A stretch of DNA of 64,000 bases, from contig JAWNGF010000006.1 of NCBI GenBank assembly GCA_037039685.1, positions 2,480,001 through 2,544,000 on the forward strand, read 5' to 3'. Below the pieces are notes generated by a model that searched no databases, was not told the origin of the DNA, and saw only the letters and a program-made list of their open reading frames with translations. This document shows positions 1 to 9,612 of the stretch, piece by piece; the stretch's first letter is position 1, and every line of letters begins with the position of its first letter. This DNA comes from Ceratobasidium sp. AG-K. Its lineage: Eukaryota > Basidiomycota > Agaricomycetes > Cantharellales > Ceratobasidiaceae. A program made the translations under genes and the position numbers.

Positions 1-1089
1 AAGCCTACTGTCTACGAGACTGCAAGTGTGACTTTGCATGTTGGTCTCCCTTCACACACCTAGCGCGCACGATGTTGATATTTGCAGGTAAACTACGCCG
101 GTTAGGGTGCGGGTGCACTAAATCCTCCAGCTCAAACATTTGTCGCACAGCCAAATGTAGGTGCTTTCAAAATTGGATTGAATGCGACCCCGATTTGTGC
201 AAAGGATGTTGTGCTAGGTGCGTCTAACATGTCCCTGCCTAACCAGAAGGTTAATTTATTCATAAATTGCAGAGGTAAGGTCGATTTCGACGGATTAACC
301 TCACTACCAACCGCCGGTCATTTACAGATGGATACCCATGCATGAATGTCCCCCTCCTGATGAGAAACTGGAAGGCGACCCAAGTCAAGCCCAGTCAATT
401 TGGCAATGGACTGTTCCTCGCCACTGGGTCCAGTGCTGTCGAAGACGATCTCATAGCAGGCAAGTTTCTCTACTTCCATGTGTTCATTACTTTCACTTCC
501 GGATAGATTATACTGGTGATATTGTCCAAGACCGCACGGGACTCCGTAGAAAGTATGTGATCACTATATATGCGTATATGCTTAACTAATGAACGGAACT
601 ATCCAGCGCGCTGGCAGAATCAAGCGGACGTAATTATTTGTTCAACTTTGCCGAACCGGGTCCCAGCCTAGATGCCGGATTCATCGGAAATGAATCCAGG
701 TTCGCAAATCATCCAATGAACGGAAACCAAAACTGCCATGCGAAATGTAGGTTGGCACATCTTCAACACGCGCAAGGCTCACAAAGATGTAGACGTATGC
801 GTCGGCGGAGAATTACACATTGGGATATATGCTAGTAAGAAAATTCTCAGCCATGTCCAAGTCAATTAGCTGACTCGCCTTAGTGAAACACTTATATCAA
901 GGCGACGAACTGCTATTGCACTATGGTGAGGGATTCTTTATCAAGGAACCTCAAAACTACAAGCAACGACATGGCGATTCGGACGTCGAAGCAAGCGGCG
1001 AAAACGAAGAGGAGCTCGAGACGGGTAGTGGAGATGAGGATGAAGAGGATGAATATTCCGAGGTGGAGGATTCGGAAGAGTCTCTATAA
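1..1089 (+). CDS. EZH2-like CXC-SET histone methyltransferase, 3' part
   Basis: The gene runs in from upstream of the window. The first exons encode a cysteine-rich CXC (pre-SET) module: a CDCKC-like start, GCGCTKSSSS, then CRCFQNWIECDPDLCKGC, the CDPDLC signature of Enhancer-of-zeste proteins. After further introns come LLMRNWKATQVKPSQFGNG, YTGDIVQDRTG, SGRNYLFNF, NESRFANHPMNGNQNCHAK and DELLLHYGEGFF, matching the SET pseudoknot (NHxxNxNC) and the post-SET tyrosine. The protein ends in a Glu/Asp-rich tail (about 40 residues) with TAA at 1087-1089. The family transfers methyl groups to histone H3K27 in PRC2; activity here is inferred. One intron (about 460-505) starts with GC, in a perfect AG|GCAAGT context. 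Around 743 the frame slips by one base after NCHAK, which may be an assembly indel or decay. A related decayed fragment lies at 3214-3465. Confidence 0.85.
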
Positions 1090-1374
1090 ACTATTGTCAT
1101 ATAACTGAGGCTAAAGTTACAAGATGACTTTTCAAGCATACATATTCCATAGCGTGCAATACCGGACAGATAAATCAGAGGCATTTAGCAGAACGTCAAA
1201 GTATATGCAAATCATATAAGTCTACCCGGCATACCCTAACTCTCGTGTACGAATCGTAATAAATGCGCACTAATCATATATTCGCCATTGAAACGACCCT
1301 TTCCCGCCTATAAACAGCCTCTCACGTCGTATATTCTATGATGAATGTTCAACACTGCTATGTGGATAGATGCT

Positions 1375-2713
1375 CTAGGTTGAACTAGTTTGTGAGACAA
1401 ATATTATCAAAAAAGCCCACACAAACTCACCCTCCATGCAGTCATAAACTTCGCGGAGACTCCCAGCGAGTTGCTTGATAACCAAGATTAGCCGCTCGGC
1501 GTCTGAGCCCTCATATTGGCTAGACCCAACCATGTCCAAGTCAGCCTGAGCAGCGCAAGGACAGCAATAGCAACCTACCGTGGCGTCGGGAAATCTGGTC
1601 AAGCATTTCCCTGTATTCCGCTGTCTGGGAACGTATTTCCTGGGTCCACGCACGGTTATAGGATATCTCCTCTTTTGCCAACGCTATCCTATCCCTTTCT
1701 CCAGTCGCCAACTGTTGCAACGTTGCCACGATTACTTTACCGGTGGTCTCGAATCCTACACCTGCTTCGAGTTGAGCCATGGTAGGGATAGGATCATAAA
1801 CAAGTGGAGGAACTGGAGGGGGTGGTATTCGTACTGGGCGCGGTTCTCGTGAACGGATGGGACCAGGGACTGGAGTGAATGCGCAGGGCGAGAAAGTGGG
1901 TGAAGGAGAAGGAATCTGGGTCCGGGCGGGACTCGGAGCAAGTTTTACAGAGACGTGATTTCGACATTCATCTCGAGAAGAGGTTGATGTGGGTGGAGTA
2001 CTCGAACCTGCGTTGTCGAAGAGACTGGGATTTGTGGATTGAGAAGGTGACGAACTGGATGAGATCACAGGTGGAGATGTGCTAGGAGAGTACGCCTTAG
2101 ATGGCTGCACAGGGAATGTCGAAGGTGGAGGGAATTGCACCGCCACCAACGGGGATCCAGTGGATTCGGTTTGTTCGGAATGAGCGAAACGAACCACAGG
2201 AGTAGCTTTGGTCGCCTGACCGCGTGGGGGTGGAAGGGCCTGTCCTGAACGTATACCGTGGTTGAAGGGATACGGATTGTGTTCGGCGCGAGGTGGGGGT
2301 TGGAAAACGTTTGGCTGAATGGGGTCAGGCTCGTGTCTGGGCTGAGGCTGAGGTTTGGAAGGTTGGCGCCTATTTTCGACTGAATTAGTAGAGGTGGAAG
2401 AGCGCTCAGCGCCGATTGGACCATATTCAAAGTCGTGCGCAACGCGGTTCCAGTGGTTTTTGTTCGTGTGTTTAGACGCCGGTTCAGGAATGGTGCTGTC
2501 TTCCGTCACGACAGGGCCCTTCTTTTTTCGGGGCCATAGTCTGAGTCGCTTCAGCCAGCTCGGCTTCTTGACTGGTTCAGGTTCGAGCGGCTGGTCGATG
2601 AATCGGTAGATGAAAGAGTCTCGTTCTCGTCGTTCGAGATGATTTTCATCTTCAATAAATCGATTGATGAAAGAATCTCGTTCTTGGGGCGAGTACATCG
2701 GGCGCTGAGTCAT
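1375..2713 (-). CDS. Ser/Pro-rich polybasic protein, paralog 1 of 3
   Basis: No known function recognised. The start is set at 2713 because the next residues, MTQRPMYSPQERDSF, align with the starts of the two paralogs; an in-frame ATG at 2779 would add 22 residues. Order: charged N-terminus with a repeated ERDSFIxRFI motif, a polybasic patch (KKPSWLKRLRLWPRKKKG), a long low-complexity Ser/Pro/Thr region, then a conserved helical C-terminal segment (about residues 330-390) containing NRAWTQEI. An intron near the end joins to a last recognisable exon encoding AERLILVIKQLAGSLREVY. The ERLIL motif recurs in paralog 3 and, degraded, in paralog 2. The exact 3' end is uncertain: an apparent donor sits near 1430 and the unspliced frame stops at 1375. 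It is transcribed convergently with the SET gene. Confidence 0.7.
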
Positions 2714-3213
2714 AGTACGTGGTAGTAGGAGGGAATGTGGTCTGGCTGGCTCGGTTTGTACTGGTGTGTTTAGATTCATTGCAGAAGAGGCAACTTAAAT
2801 GCAGCGAGTCGCCGACAACGTGCAAACTACGCTTCAGAGGACTTTCCTACCCAGCCCCGCCGAACCACGCTCGCGACTGCGGCTGTGTTCGACTCTATCC
2901 TCGAGAACCAGTAATATTAAGTCTACAATTAAACCGCATCAAGTTCGAGCCAGTTTGGGCCACCATGCTGGACGATGAGCAGTTTCAAGTATGTCTCAGT
3001 GGTGGCCAAGTGATTCCAAAACGCCAGGCGCCTGAGTCCATCGTTTCAACCAATCCGCCCCTCGATCCCTGTTCCTTCGTAATTCTTTTTTGGATAGAAC
3101 AATCCACTTGAGAGGTACAGGATCTGTTCAGGGCTATGTCGAACGAAGCACCCGAGTAACAGGGCATAATGAGCCTCGGAGGGGTCAAACTCCGGAGCGC
3201 TGTAGGTTAAGCT
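2714..3213. other. Spacer between paralog 1 and the SET fragment
   Basis: No convincing gene. A 130-codon open frame (2719-3111, +) overlaps the 5' end of paralog 1 and has no recognisable motif. This stretch should hold the promoter of paralog 1 on the minus strand. Confidence 0.4.
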
Positions 3214-3465
3214 GTGTTCTCACGTGCAGATGACGTATTACATAATTTACCTGGGAGCGAGCAGACACAGCAAAGCTACTGGAATCTCAGCCGATCACTG
3301 TCCACGGATGAATACTTGGACATAGACGTTTCCCTCCTAATGAGGTACCCGAAGGCGGCCCAATTTAAACCCAGCAGGTTTGGTAACGGGGTGTATGATA
3401 TTCTACTAGGCAAGCCTGTCAACTTCCGTGGCTTCATTTCGTTCTCGTCTGGGCAAACTAAATAG
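3214..3465 (+). pseudogene. Decayed fragment of the CXC-SET gene
   Basis: The frame contains VSLLMRYPKAAQFKPSRFG followed by NGVY. This aligns with VPLLMRNWKATQVKPSQFG followed by NGLF in the SET gene at about 340-420, with most residues identical over 23 positions. Neither the CXC cysteines upstream nor the YTG, NESRFANH and GEGFF blocks downstream could be found, so only the linker into the SET domain survives. It is on the same strand as the intact-looking SET gene and sits between paralogs 1 and 2 of the Ser/Pro-rich family, as expected if a SET plus Ser/Pro-rich pair was tandemly duplicated. The rest of the spacer to 3866 holds nothing I recognise, apart from the degraded last exon of paralog 2 near 3790. 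Confidence 0.7.
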
Positions 3466-3866
3466 TCAATCATTCCCGAAACCCAGCTCTATGTTGTATA
3501 AAATATACGACCATCATATATACATTCTTTTGACCGAGGAGCGGCCTCATAGAGGGTTACAGCAGTTTGTCACTATCAAGCACCGTAGTGCAATTGAGGT
3601 TTGCAATACAAGATCCTTTTTCAATTATACACTAGCGCATCTAATAATGTGCCCTATGGAAGAGAAAAATACAGAGACCCGAACGGGATTTAGAGGTACA
3701 TGTCAAGCATACAACTTGGTTAAGCATAAGTTAGTGGAGCCATCACTCATGTACAAACGATAATAACACGCATATATCGACAGACGCTCGACGACCTTGT
3801 TGCATAATTAGGACCAATCGCTAGATGTTTACGCCCCCAAGTTACTCAGAACTAATTGGATCAAAG

Positions 3867-5312
3867 TCAGCCAGATGTGCGCAAGGGTAGAAGCGAATCC
3901 TTACCATGATGCCTGGAATACTGGGAAATTTCTTCCCTTAGTGCGGCATTTTTAGCAAGGATCTCTCGAGTCCACGCGAGGCTGTCCGACATCTTGTGTG
4001 TAGGGAACGCTGGTTCATAAATCTTTGCTGCTTTTAATTCTCCCAGCGTCGTCACCGCCATCTGGGCTCGGGTCTCATATCCCACACCTCCTCCGAACCG
4101 TATTTTGGTAGGGACGGGCGACGGGACAGGAGGAAGCGGCGATCGTGAAGGAGTAAGATCGGAGGCTACAACGGGAGTAATATATACGGGAGTGGAGGTT
4201 GGAGCAGAATTAGAAGTCTGGAAAGGTTCCAAATTTGGTTCTTCAAGGATTCTGACTTGAACTTTACTTTGATCCTCGCTTCCACGAACGGATCTAATTG
4301 ATGACGAGTTACTCGGTTGCCGCACTACGGTCGGGGGCGGGGCGCGTTCTTCAGAGCCGAAGAAATGGGTAAGATTTTGCTCTGGAGAGGCAGCTCTGAC
4401 TCTAGGTTTGCGACCCCGAGACGAGACCGAAGTGGGTGGTGTGTGAGAGCCCTCTCTATCGAAGAGACCAGAACGTGTAGAATGGCAAGAAGATGATGGG
4501 CGGGGTGAAATGATAGGAGGAGTCGAGCTGAGAGGGTACACCTGGGGTGGTTGGATGATGAGTATTTCAGGCCTAGAGGCAGGCGCTGCCTCCAACGAAG
4601 ACCGAACTGATTCGGTTCGCTCCGAAGGAGTAACATGCACTACTGGGATAGTCCTGGTCATTGGGTGGCGCGATGGTTGGCGGGGATGATGCGCGCCCTG
4701 GCCCTGGGAATACATATCGTATACAGCGCGAGGACGTGAAGGTTGGCTGAAAGCGCTTGGCTGAGGCGATACTGCAGGCCGGCGCCTAATATCAATTGGA
4801 TTTGTTGAAGACGAGGAGCGCTGGCCGTCTACCGAGCCAGAGCCGAAATTCTGCGCAAAGCCAGCCCGGTGGTATGGGTTCGCAGGTAGAGGTGACGGAC
4901 CCCGACCGAAATCTTCTTCCATCCCAGGTAAATATCGGCCTCCTTCGAATTGCCGTTGCGGCACTGGGTGTATGGGAAACGGGTTGCGCCCGGCTGGCGT
5001 GCCCGACCGGATCAGTACAGGCATGGTCCCACCGCCCGTAGCGCTTTGCCCGTTCGCCGACCCGCTTGCTGAATCAGTCACCGACATTCGGCGTGGGACA
5101 GTAAGATTGCGCTGGTCATATCGCCGATCGGGAGTGATATCATCTTCGGTCAACGCTGGCCCCTTTTTCCGAGAAAACAATTGCTTCAGCTTGTTCGGCT
5201 TCTTGGCCGGTTGGACTGGTTCAAGTGGCTCGTACAGTTCCTGATCTTCGATTAGATACCGGTCAATAGCAGAGGATCGTTCTCGGGGTAGTTGGTACTG
5301 GCGCCTATCCAT
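3867..5312 (-). CDS. Ser/Pro-rich polybasic protein, paralog 2 of 3
   Basis: Unrecognised family. The start at 5312 (MDRRQYQLPRERSSAIDRY) aligns with paralogs 1 and 3; the frame stays open to 5450 upstream but without support. Order: IDRYLIEDQELYEPLEP, a polybasic patch (KKPNKLKQLFSRKKGPALTED), about 330 residues of Ser/Pro/Arg/Gln low complexity with several PPTSVSSR-like repeats, and the conserved C-terminal helical segment (GYETRAQMAVTTLGEL, then SLAWTREI). The frame stops at 3867 just past a good donor (CATCATG|GTAAGG). Downstream, near 3790, a sequence encoding RLVLIMQQG matches the last exon of paralog 3, but it has a TAG where paralog 3 has DVE, so the natural C-terminus may be lost. 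Nothing suggests a signal peptide or enzyme fold. Confidence 0.7.
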   Translation of the reverse strand: MDRRQYQLPRERSSAIDRYLIEDQELYEPLEPVQPAKKPNKLKQLFSRKKGPALTEDDITPDRRYDQRNLTVPRRMSVTDSASGSANGQSATGGGTMPVLIRSGTPAGRNPFPIHPVPQRQFEGGRYLPGMEEDFGRGPSPLPANPYHRAGFAQNFGSGSVDGQRSSSSTNPIDIRRRPAVSPQPSAFSQPSRPRAVYDMYSQGQGAHHPRQPSRHPMTRTIPVVHVTPSERTESVRSSLEAAPASRPEILIIQPPQVYPLSSTPPIISPRPSSSCHSTRSGLFDREGSHTPPTSVSSRGRKPRVRAASPEQNLTHFFGSEERAPPPTVVRQPSNSSSIRSVRGSEDQSKVQVRILEEPNLEPFQTSNSAPTSTPVYITPVVASDLTPSRSPLPPVPSPVPTKIRFGGGVGYETRAQMAVTTLGELKAAKIYEPAFPTHKMSDSLAWTREILAKNAALREEISQYSRHHGKDSLLPLRTSG

Positions 5313-5652
5313 GGTGGTAAGATAGTGTAGTGTACGTTCGGTCGGTCTGCGCTGGCGAGTTTGCACACGAGCAACCTTCCTAAATACAACATTCGAGTCA
5401 TTGAAAATGTGCATGCGTGTATGGCACGCCCCTTTCCACTCAACGCCCAATGCCGCACGGCTGTGCTACCTTGTGATCAAAGCTATGCCCGACGCCGATC
5501 ATTCGGCCCTAAGAATGAATAATATGTTGAGTAAGTACTTATGGCGCGTCCAGTTCTAGCCTGATTTAGGCACCGAGTGTAGTGATGAGCGGTTTCGAGT
5601 GCCTCGCTGATACCTCACTAATCCTACACACACTAATGCGCAGCCTGAAACT

Positions 5653-5952
5653 GTGTCAGTAGACGCGCTGGGTCAAGGGCTCAATTCCTCAACAGAATTC
5701 GCTAACATAGAGCACATAGGGGTAATATTTTATAGTCGCAGGCTATGTAGCCTGTGGAGCAACCGGGAAGAACACAATGAACCGGAGTTTGAGAATGCCC
5801 GACCATTGTGTGCGGTGCAGCTTGCGATCGGGTTCGCACGTGCATGTAGCTGTGTACCAATTGCAAATCGAGAGGAAAGGCGCCCGATGAATCTGGAGCA
5901 AGACGACTGGGACGTTCAGCTCAAACGTTTCATTTCGGCTGATGAATCATGA
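5653..5952 (+). CDS. Hypothetical exon, unrecognised
   Basis: An open frame of about 100 codons ends at TGA 5950-5952. It has no ATG at its 5' end but is preceded by a plausible intron acceptor (TGCGCAG about 5636-5643), and a possible donor lies near 5533, so it could be the last exon of a small gene. It contains four cysteines and a charged tail (MNLEQDDWDVQLKRFISADE). Its strand and place between paralogs 2 and 3 mirror the SET sequences beside the other copies. A weak resemblance of VDALGQGLNSSTEFAN to a SET stretch (LDAGFIGNESRFAN) was noted but is not convincing. Function unknown. Confidence 0.3.
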   Translation: MSVDALGQGLNSSTEFANIEHIGVIFYSRRLCSLWSNREEHNEPEFENARPLCAVQLAIGFARACSCVPIANREERRPMNLEQDDWDVQLKRFISADES

Positions 5953-6114
5953 ATCAATGTACTACACTAGATCTACATTACAACGAAAGACCCTAAAAGA
6001 TGTACAGTCCATAAGAATGATTTGAGCGTGAAATAAAAAAGAGGTGCGTGATAAGCATGCGAGTCCATCCGTCATAGTGAATCCATCCTAAGCATAAATC
6101 GTAGCCAATGTCCC

Positions 6115-8382
6115 TCAGGCGGGTTGCCAAATGTTCACACCGGGTTGCCACCGAATCGGCTTTTCTCTCCTACGCTCGCGAGCGGCTTCTCGTGCCTTCA
6201 TCTCGGCGAGGAATTCTTCGTGTTTGATATCTATATCTTTGCGCCACGCTAACCGGTGTGTCAGTTAATTAGCCTTTTAAAGGTAGGATGAGACTCACTC
6301 TCGATCAGTTGGCGGAATGTCTGCATCGTGACTTCATGGCCTTGTCGCATAATTAATATTAAGCGCTCAACATCTACCATAAATTAGTTAGATTAAATCC
6401 CCAAGCGAATAGCCGGAACTCACCTGATCCACCAACTCCCAACCCCCCAGCAGCAATCCCAACCTGCTCACGCACACCAAACTCGCCCACCATAGGCGCA
6501 TTCGTCGTCCCAAGTGGCGCAGTCGTACCCAACTCGGGCGTCGTCCTCGCACTCCCCAGTCCCTCTAACCCAGTCGCAGTCCGGTGCGCGGTAGGTCGAG
6601 GTGCTTCAAACGCCGCACTTCGCCTCGCTAAATGAACGACCAAATCTCGAAGTTCGGCGTCTCGAGCACGCTCCTCTTCGTTCCACGCCCGCTCTTCGGC
6701 CATGCGTTGTTCGGCTACGGCCGTTCGGTGTCTATCTTCGGCCGCCAAATCCCGTAGTGCGGTGACGATCAAATGGACTTGGGCCTCGAGGCCTGCGCCG
6801 GTTCGTGGGAGGGTGGGCATAGTGGGATAGACGGGTGGAGGGGGGATCGGACGTGGGACGTGGACGTAGGGTGCGCGTGGTGCTGGGGCTGTCGGGTATC
6901 GTACTCGCGGGCGGGCGGGGCGCGCGCGGGGAACATATGGGCGGGTGGTCGTAATTGGCTTGGGCCGAGGCCGAGTCCGCCTGGTCTGGAAGTCGTAGGA
7001 GCGCGGGTAGGGCGCGAACGGGAGCAGCGCTGAGAGGTGGCTCGGCGGGGAGTCGCACTTCGCCCCAGCTACGATCTGCGTCACCCGGTACAGACCTGAT
7101 CGAAGGCGACTCGCTGCTCTCTGGAGTGAGGTCCCGAGGGGGAGCGACTGGGGTCCCGCGTCGTCCGAAGCCATAGGAGGACCCTGTTGGGTAACGCTGT
7201 GGAGGAGCGGTCGCAGTTCCAGGACGGTACAAGGTGGATGACCCGCCTGTGCCCGTTCGTACGGGAATGGACGTGCGCGGTGTAATGGGAACTTGTACGT
7301 CCGGAAGCGCTGAGCGCGAGGACCGGGAGTGGGATGAGCGAGGCGAGACAACGGGTCGGGGCGGAACCGCGAGACGAGGGTGCTTTGGATGGCACGACTA
7401 CGACCGCGGGAGGTTCGGATACGACTCTTGCTGAGGACCGCGACGAGCGAGTTCGATCCGAGGCTGGTGCTGGAACAACTGCCGGCGCTGGTGGAGGGAT
7501 AACCAAAGGTGCCGCGGGCTCGTGAGGACTGGATCTCCGATCGATGACCACCCCAGGCCCAGGTTCATAGACCTCTTCGGGGGGATAACCGTCTTGCTCA
7601 ATTTCGTACGAGTGATGCGAGGGTGGGTGGACCGTGATTGGCTGAACAGCCTCGGCAGGTTTCTTCTTGCGCTTGAACATTCGCTTGAGCGTCCCACCGA
7701 GCGAGCGCTTCTTCTTCTTGGTTGGACCAGTTGCGGAGATGCGCTGGCTTCCTGTTGAAGCATAGCTAAAGTCGCGCGGAACACGGTTCCCAGATTGTTG
7801 ATCAATGAGCATAACCTCCGGACCTCGGTCATACACGCTGCCTTCATCCACCGCATATCGCTCCTCTTCGAACCGCTGGCGTCGAACAACAGGAGGAGGT
7901 CCAAACCGATCTTGCTCGGCCGGTGGAACGACCGTCGTACGTGGTTGGCCAAACACGCTGCCACTCCCGACGGCGCTTCGTGCGCGCAGTGACTCATCTC
8001 TCGATTCGGTGATCGACATTTGACGCGGTGGACCGGGGCCACGTACGAACCCAGGATCGCGTAGTTCATATCGGCGGCTGGTGCTGACATCGCTGGCAGG
8101 GACAGGGGACTGAGGGCCGAATGGAGGTTGGGGCGGAAGGGGCTCAGCAAACGACGCTGGCTGAGTCGAAGAAGGCACAGGTGGTAGTGAGCGTTCGTCA
8201 TAGGTTGTAGTCTCCTTGACTTTTTTCTTGCCCTTTTTTCTCGAGAATATCTGCTTCCACTTGCTCTTCTTCTTCACCGGTTGAGGGGGGGCTGGCCCAA
8301 CCTCGTACGTCTCGGGCTCTTCAACATATCGATCCGTGCTATAGTATCGTCGTTCGGGGGATTCGTCGCGTCGTGGGTCCAT
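6115..8382 (-). CDS. Ser/Pro-rich polybasic protein, paralog 3 of 3
   Basis: Longest and best-preserved member of the local family. The N-terminus (MDPRRDESPERRYYSTDRY) is followed by a polybasic patch (KKKSKWKQIFSRKKGKKK, about residues 38-55). A second similar patch (KKKKRSLGGTLKRMFKRKKK) lies about 190 residues later, unique to this copy. Then comes Ser/Pro/Arg low complexity and the conserved helical region (GLEAQVHLIVTALRDLAAED, then ERAWNEEE). Two short introns (donor at about 6421 and donor at about 6299) join to DVERLILIMRQGHEVTMQTF and a final basic segment ending in QPGVNIWQPA, stop at 6115-6117. Between 7400 and 6950 the homologous reading moves through all three frames without obvious introns, so there are two one-base slips (about 7350 and about 7000). 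They may be assembly errors or real. Confidence 0.65.
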
Positions 8383-9612
8383 TGGAACAGGGCTACCAGC
8401 GGGGTAGAACGTGGCTTCACCCGCTCGGTCTTCACTGGCGAACCTGGACCGGGTGGGTGTAGCAAATAGTGGTGGTCGAGTTGCTATATCGCCACCCGGT
8501 TGAAATGGTTGTGTTTCAGGTTGTCAAGGACGGGTAGAGGAGCAAACTAACGGTTCATTGCAGATCATTCATAGCAGCCTTGCCAATGTCGCGTGTAAAG
8601 GACAGGAATTCAATATTCCCCGCAATGTTTGGCCAAAACAAGGTCACGTGTGCGTCACGTGAAGCTCAAAAACAGACTAAATTAATCTCCGGAACCGAGA
8701 CACTTGCGAGTTTGAAGGAACCTTTGTGCGAAACGGTGGGGTTGTGCTCGACAGATGTCAACTCTAAGTTCTCAGAAGCATCACAAGTCCTTTTCTGACC
8801 GCCACCATTGACAAGTAAGGGATAGATTCGAGTCTACGAGGAGCCGAATCCGCTGAAGTGTTCGGGGTTGCATCACTCTCACGCCCATCCTCTGGGGTCC
8901 CATCAACGCGTTTATTCAACGTGCGGTTGGAAGAGAGTACGCAACTCAGATATTCCAAAAATCCGTGTAAGACTTCCTCGCTGAAACCACAAATCCGGTT
9001 GACCCCCTATCCCTAAGCTCGCCAGCGCATATAAGTTACTCCTGGAGCGTATATCGTTGGTAAGTTGGTGGGGACTGTCATAGAGTCGTTTACTTCGAGA
9101 ACTGCAGGTATGGCGCAAAGAAATCAATGACTTTATCGCACTCAAGCTAGTTGGTACCCGCTGAAAAGTACAGCTCGATCGCCAAGCCGGCTTTATCTCG
9201 TATCATAAACCCGTATAAGACGTGGATTTGCGGTTACGGAATAGCGTTTGTTGGGCCCATGGGTCATTGGTTGAACGATGCAATTCCTGGCGTGAGCAGC
9301 GATCCATCCACCCACCGAGACCAAGTGAGTTTGATAAGGTTCGCCGAGTCGCGAAGCAACGCTCTGCCGAGATTCTCTCCGGACTCGAAGGAAATTGGGA
9401 TGATGTGGCGTCGGCTGTAGAGCAACGACTCGAGCATGCCGCGTTTTGATGACCAAGCGCTATAGATAACCCGCTCAAGTATCCACCCTTACAAGTTGGT
9501 TAAATATGATCACGAATACGATCCAAGACGCTCGGAGGAACGAGAATTAGAGTATCGTGTATAAATTCTGTTTAACTTAACTATCGTATGGACACACAAG
9601 CTCACGCTACGC
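8383..9612. other. Intergenic, no supported gene
   Basis: Only short frames on both strands. One (9222-9449, +) ends in a coding-looking segment (RVAKQRSAEILSGLEGNWDD, then VASAVEQRL) and might be a terminal exon, but no partner exon could be joined. The rest shows no motif. Confidence 0.35.
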
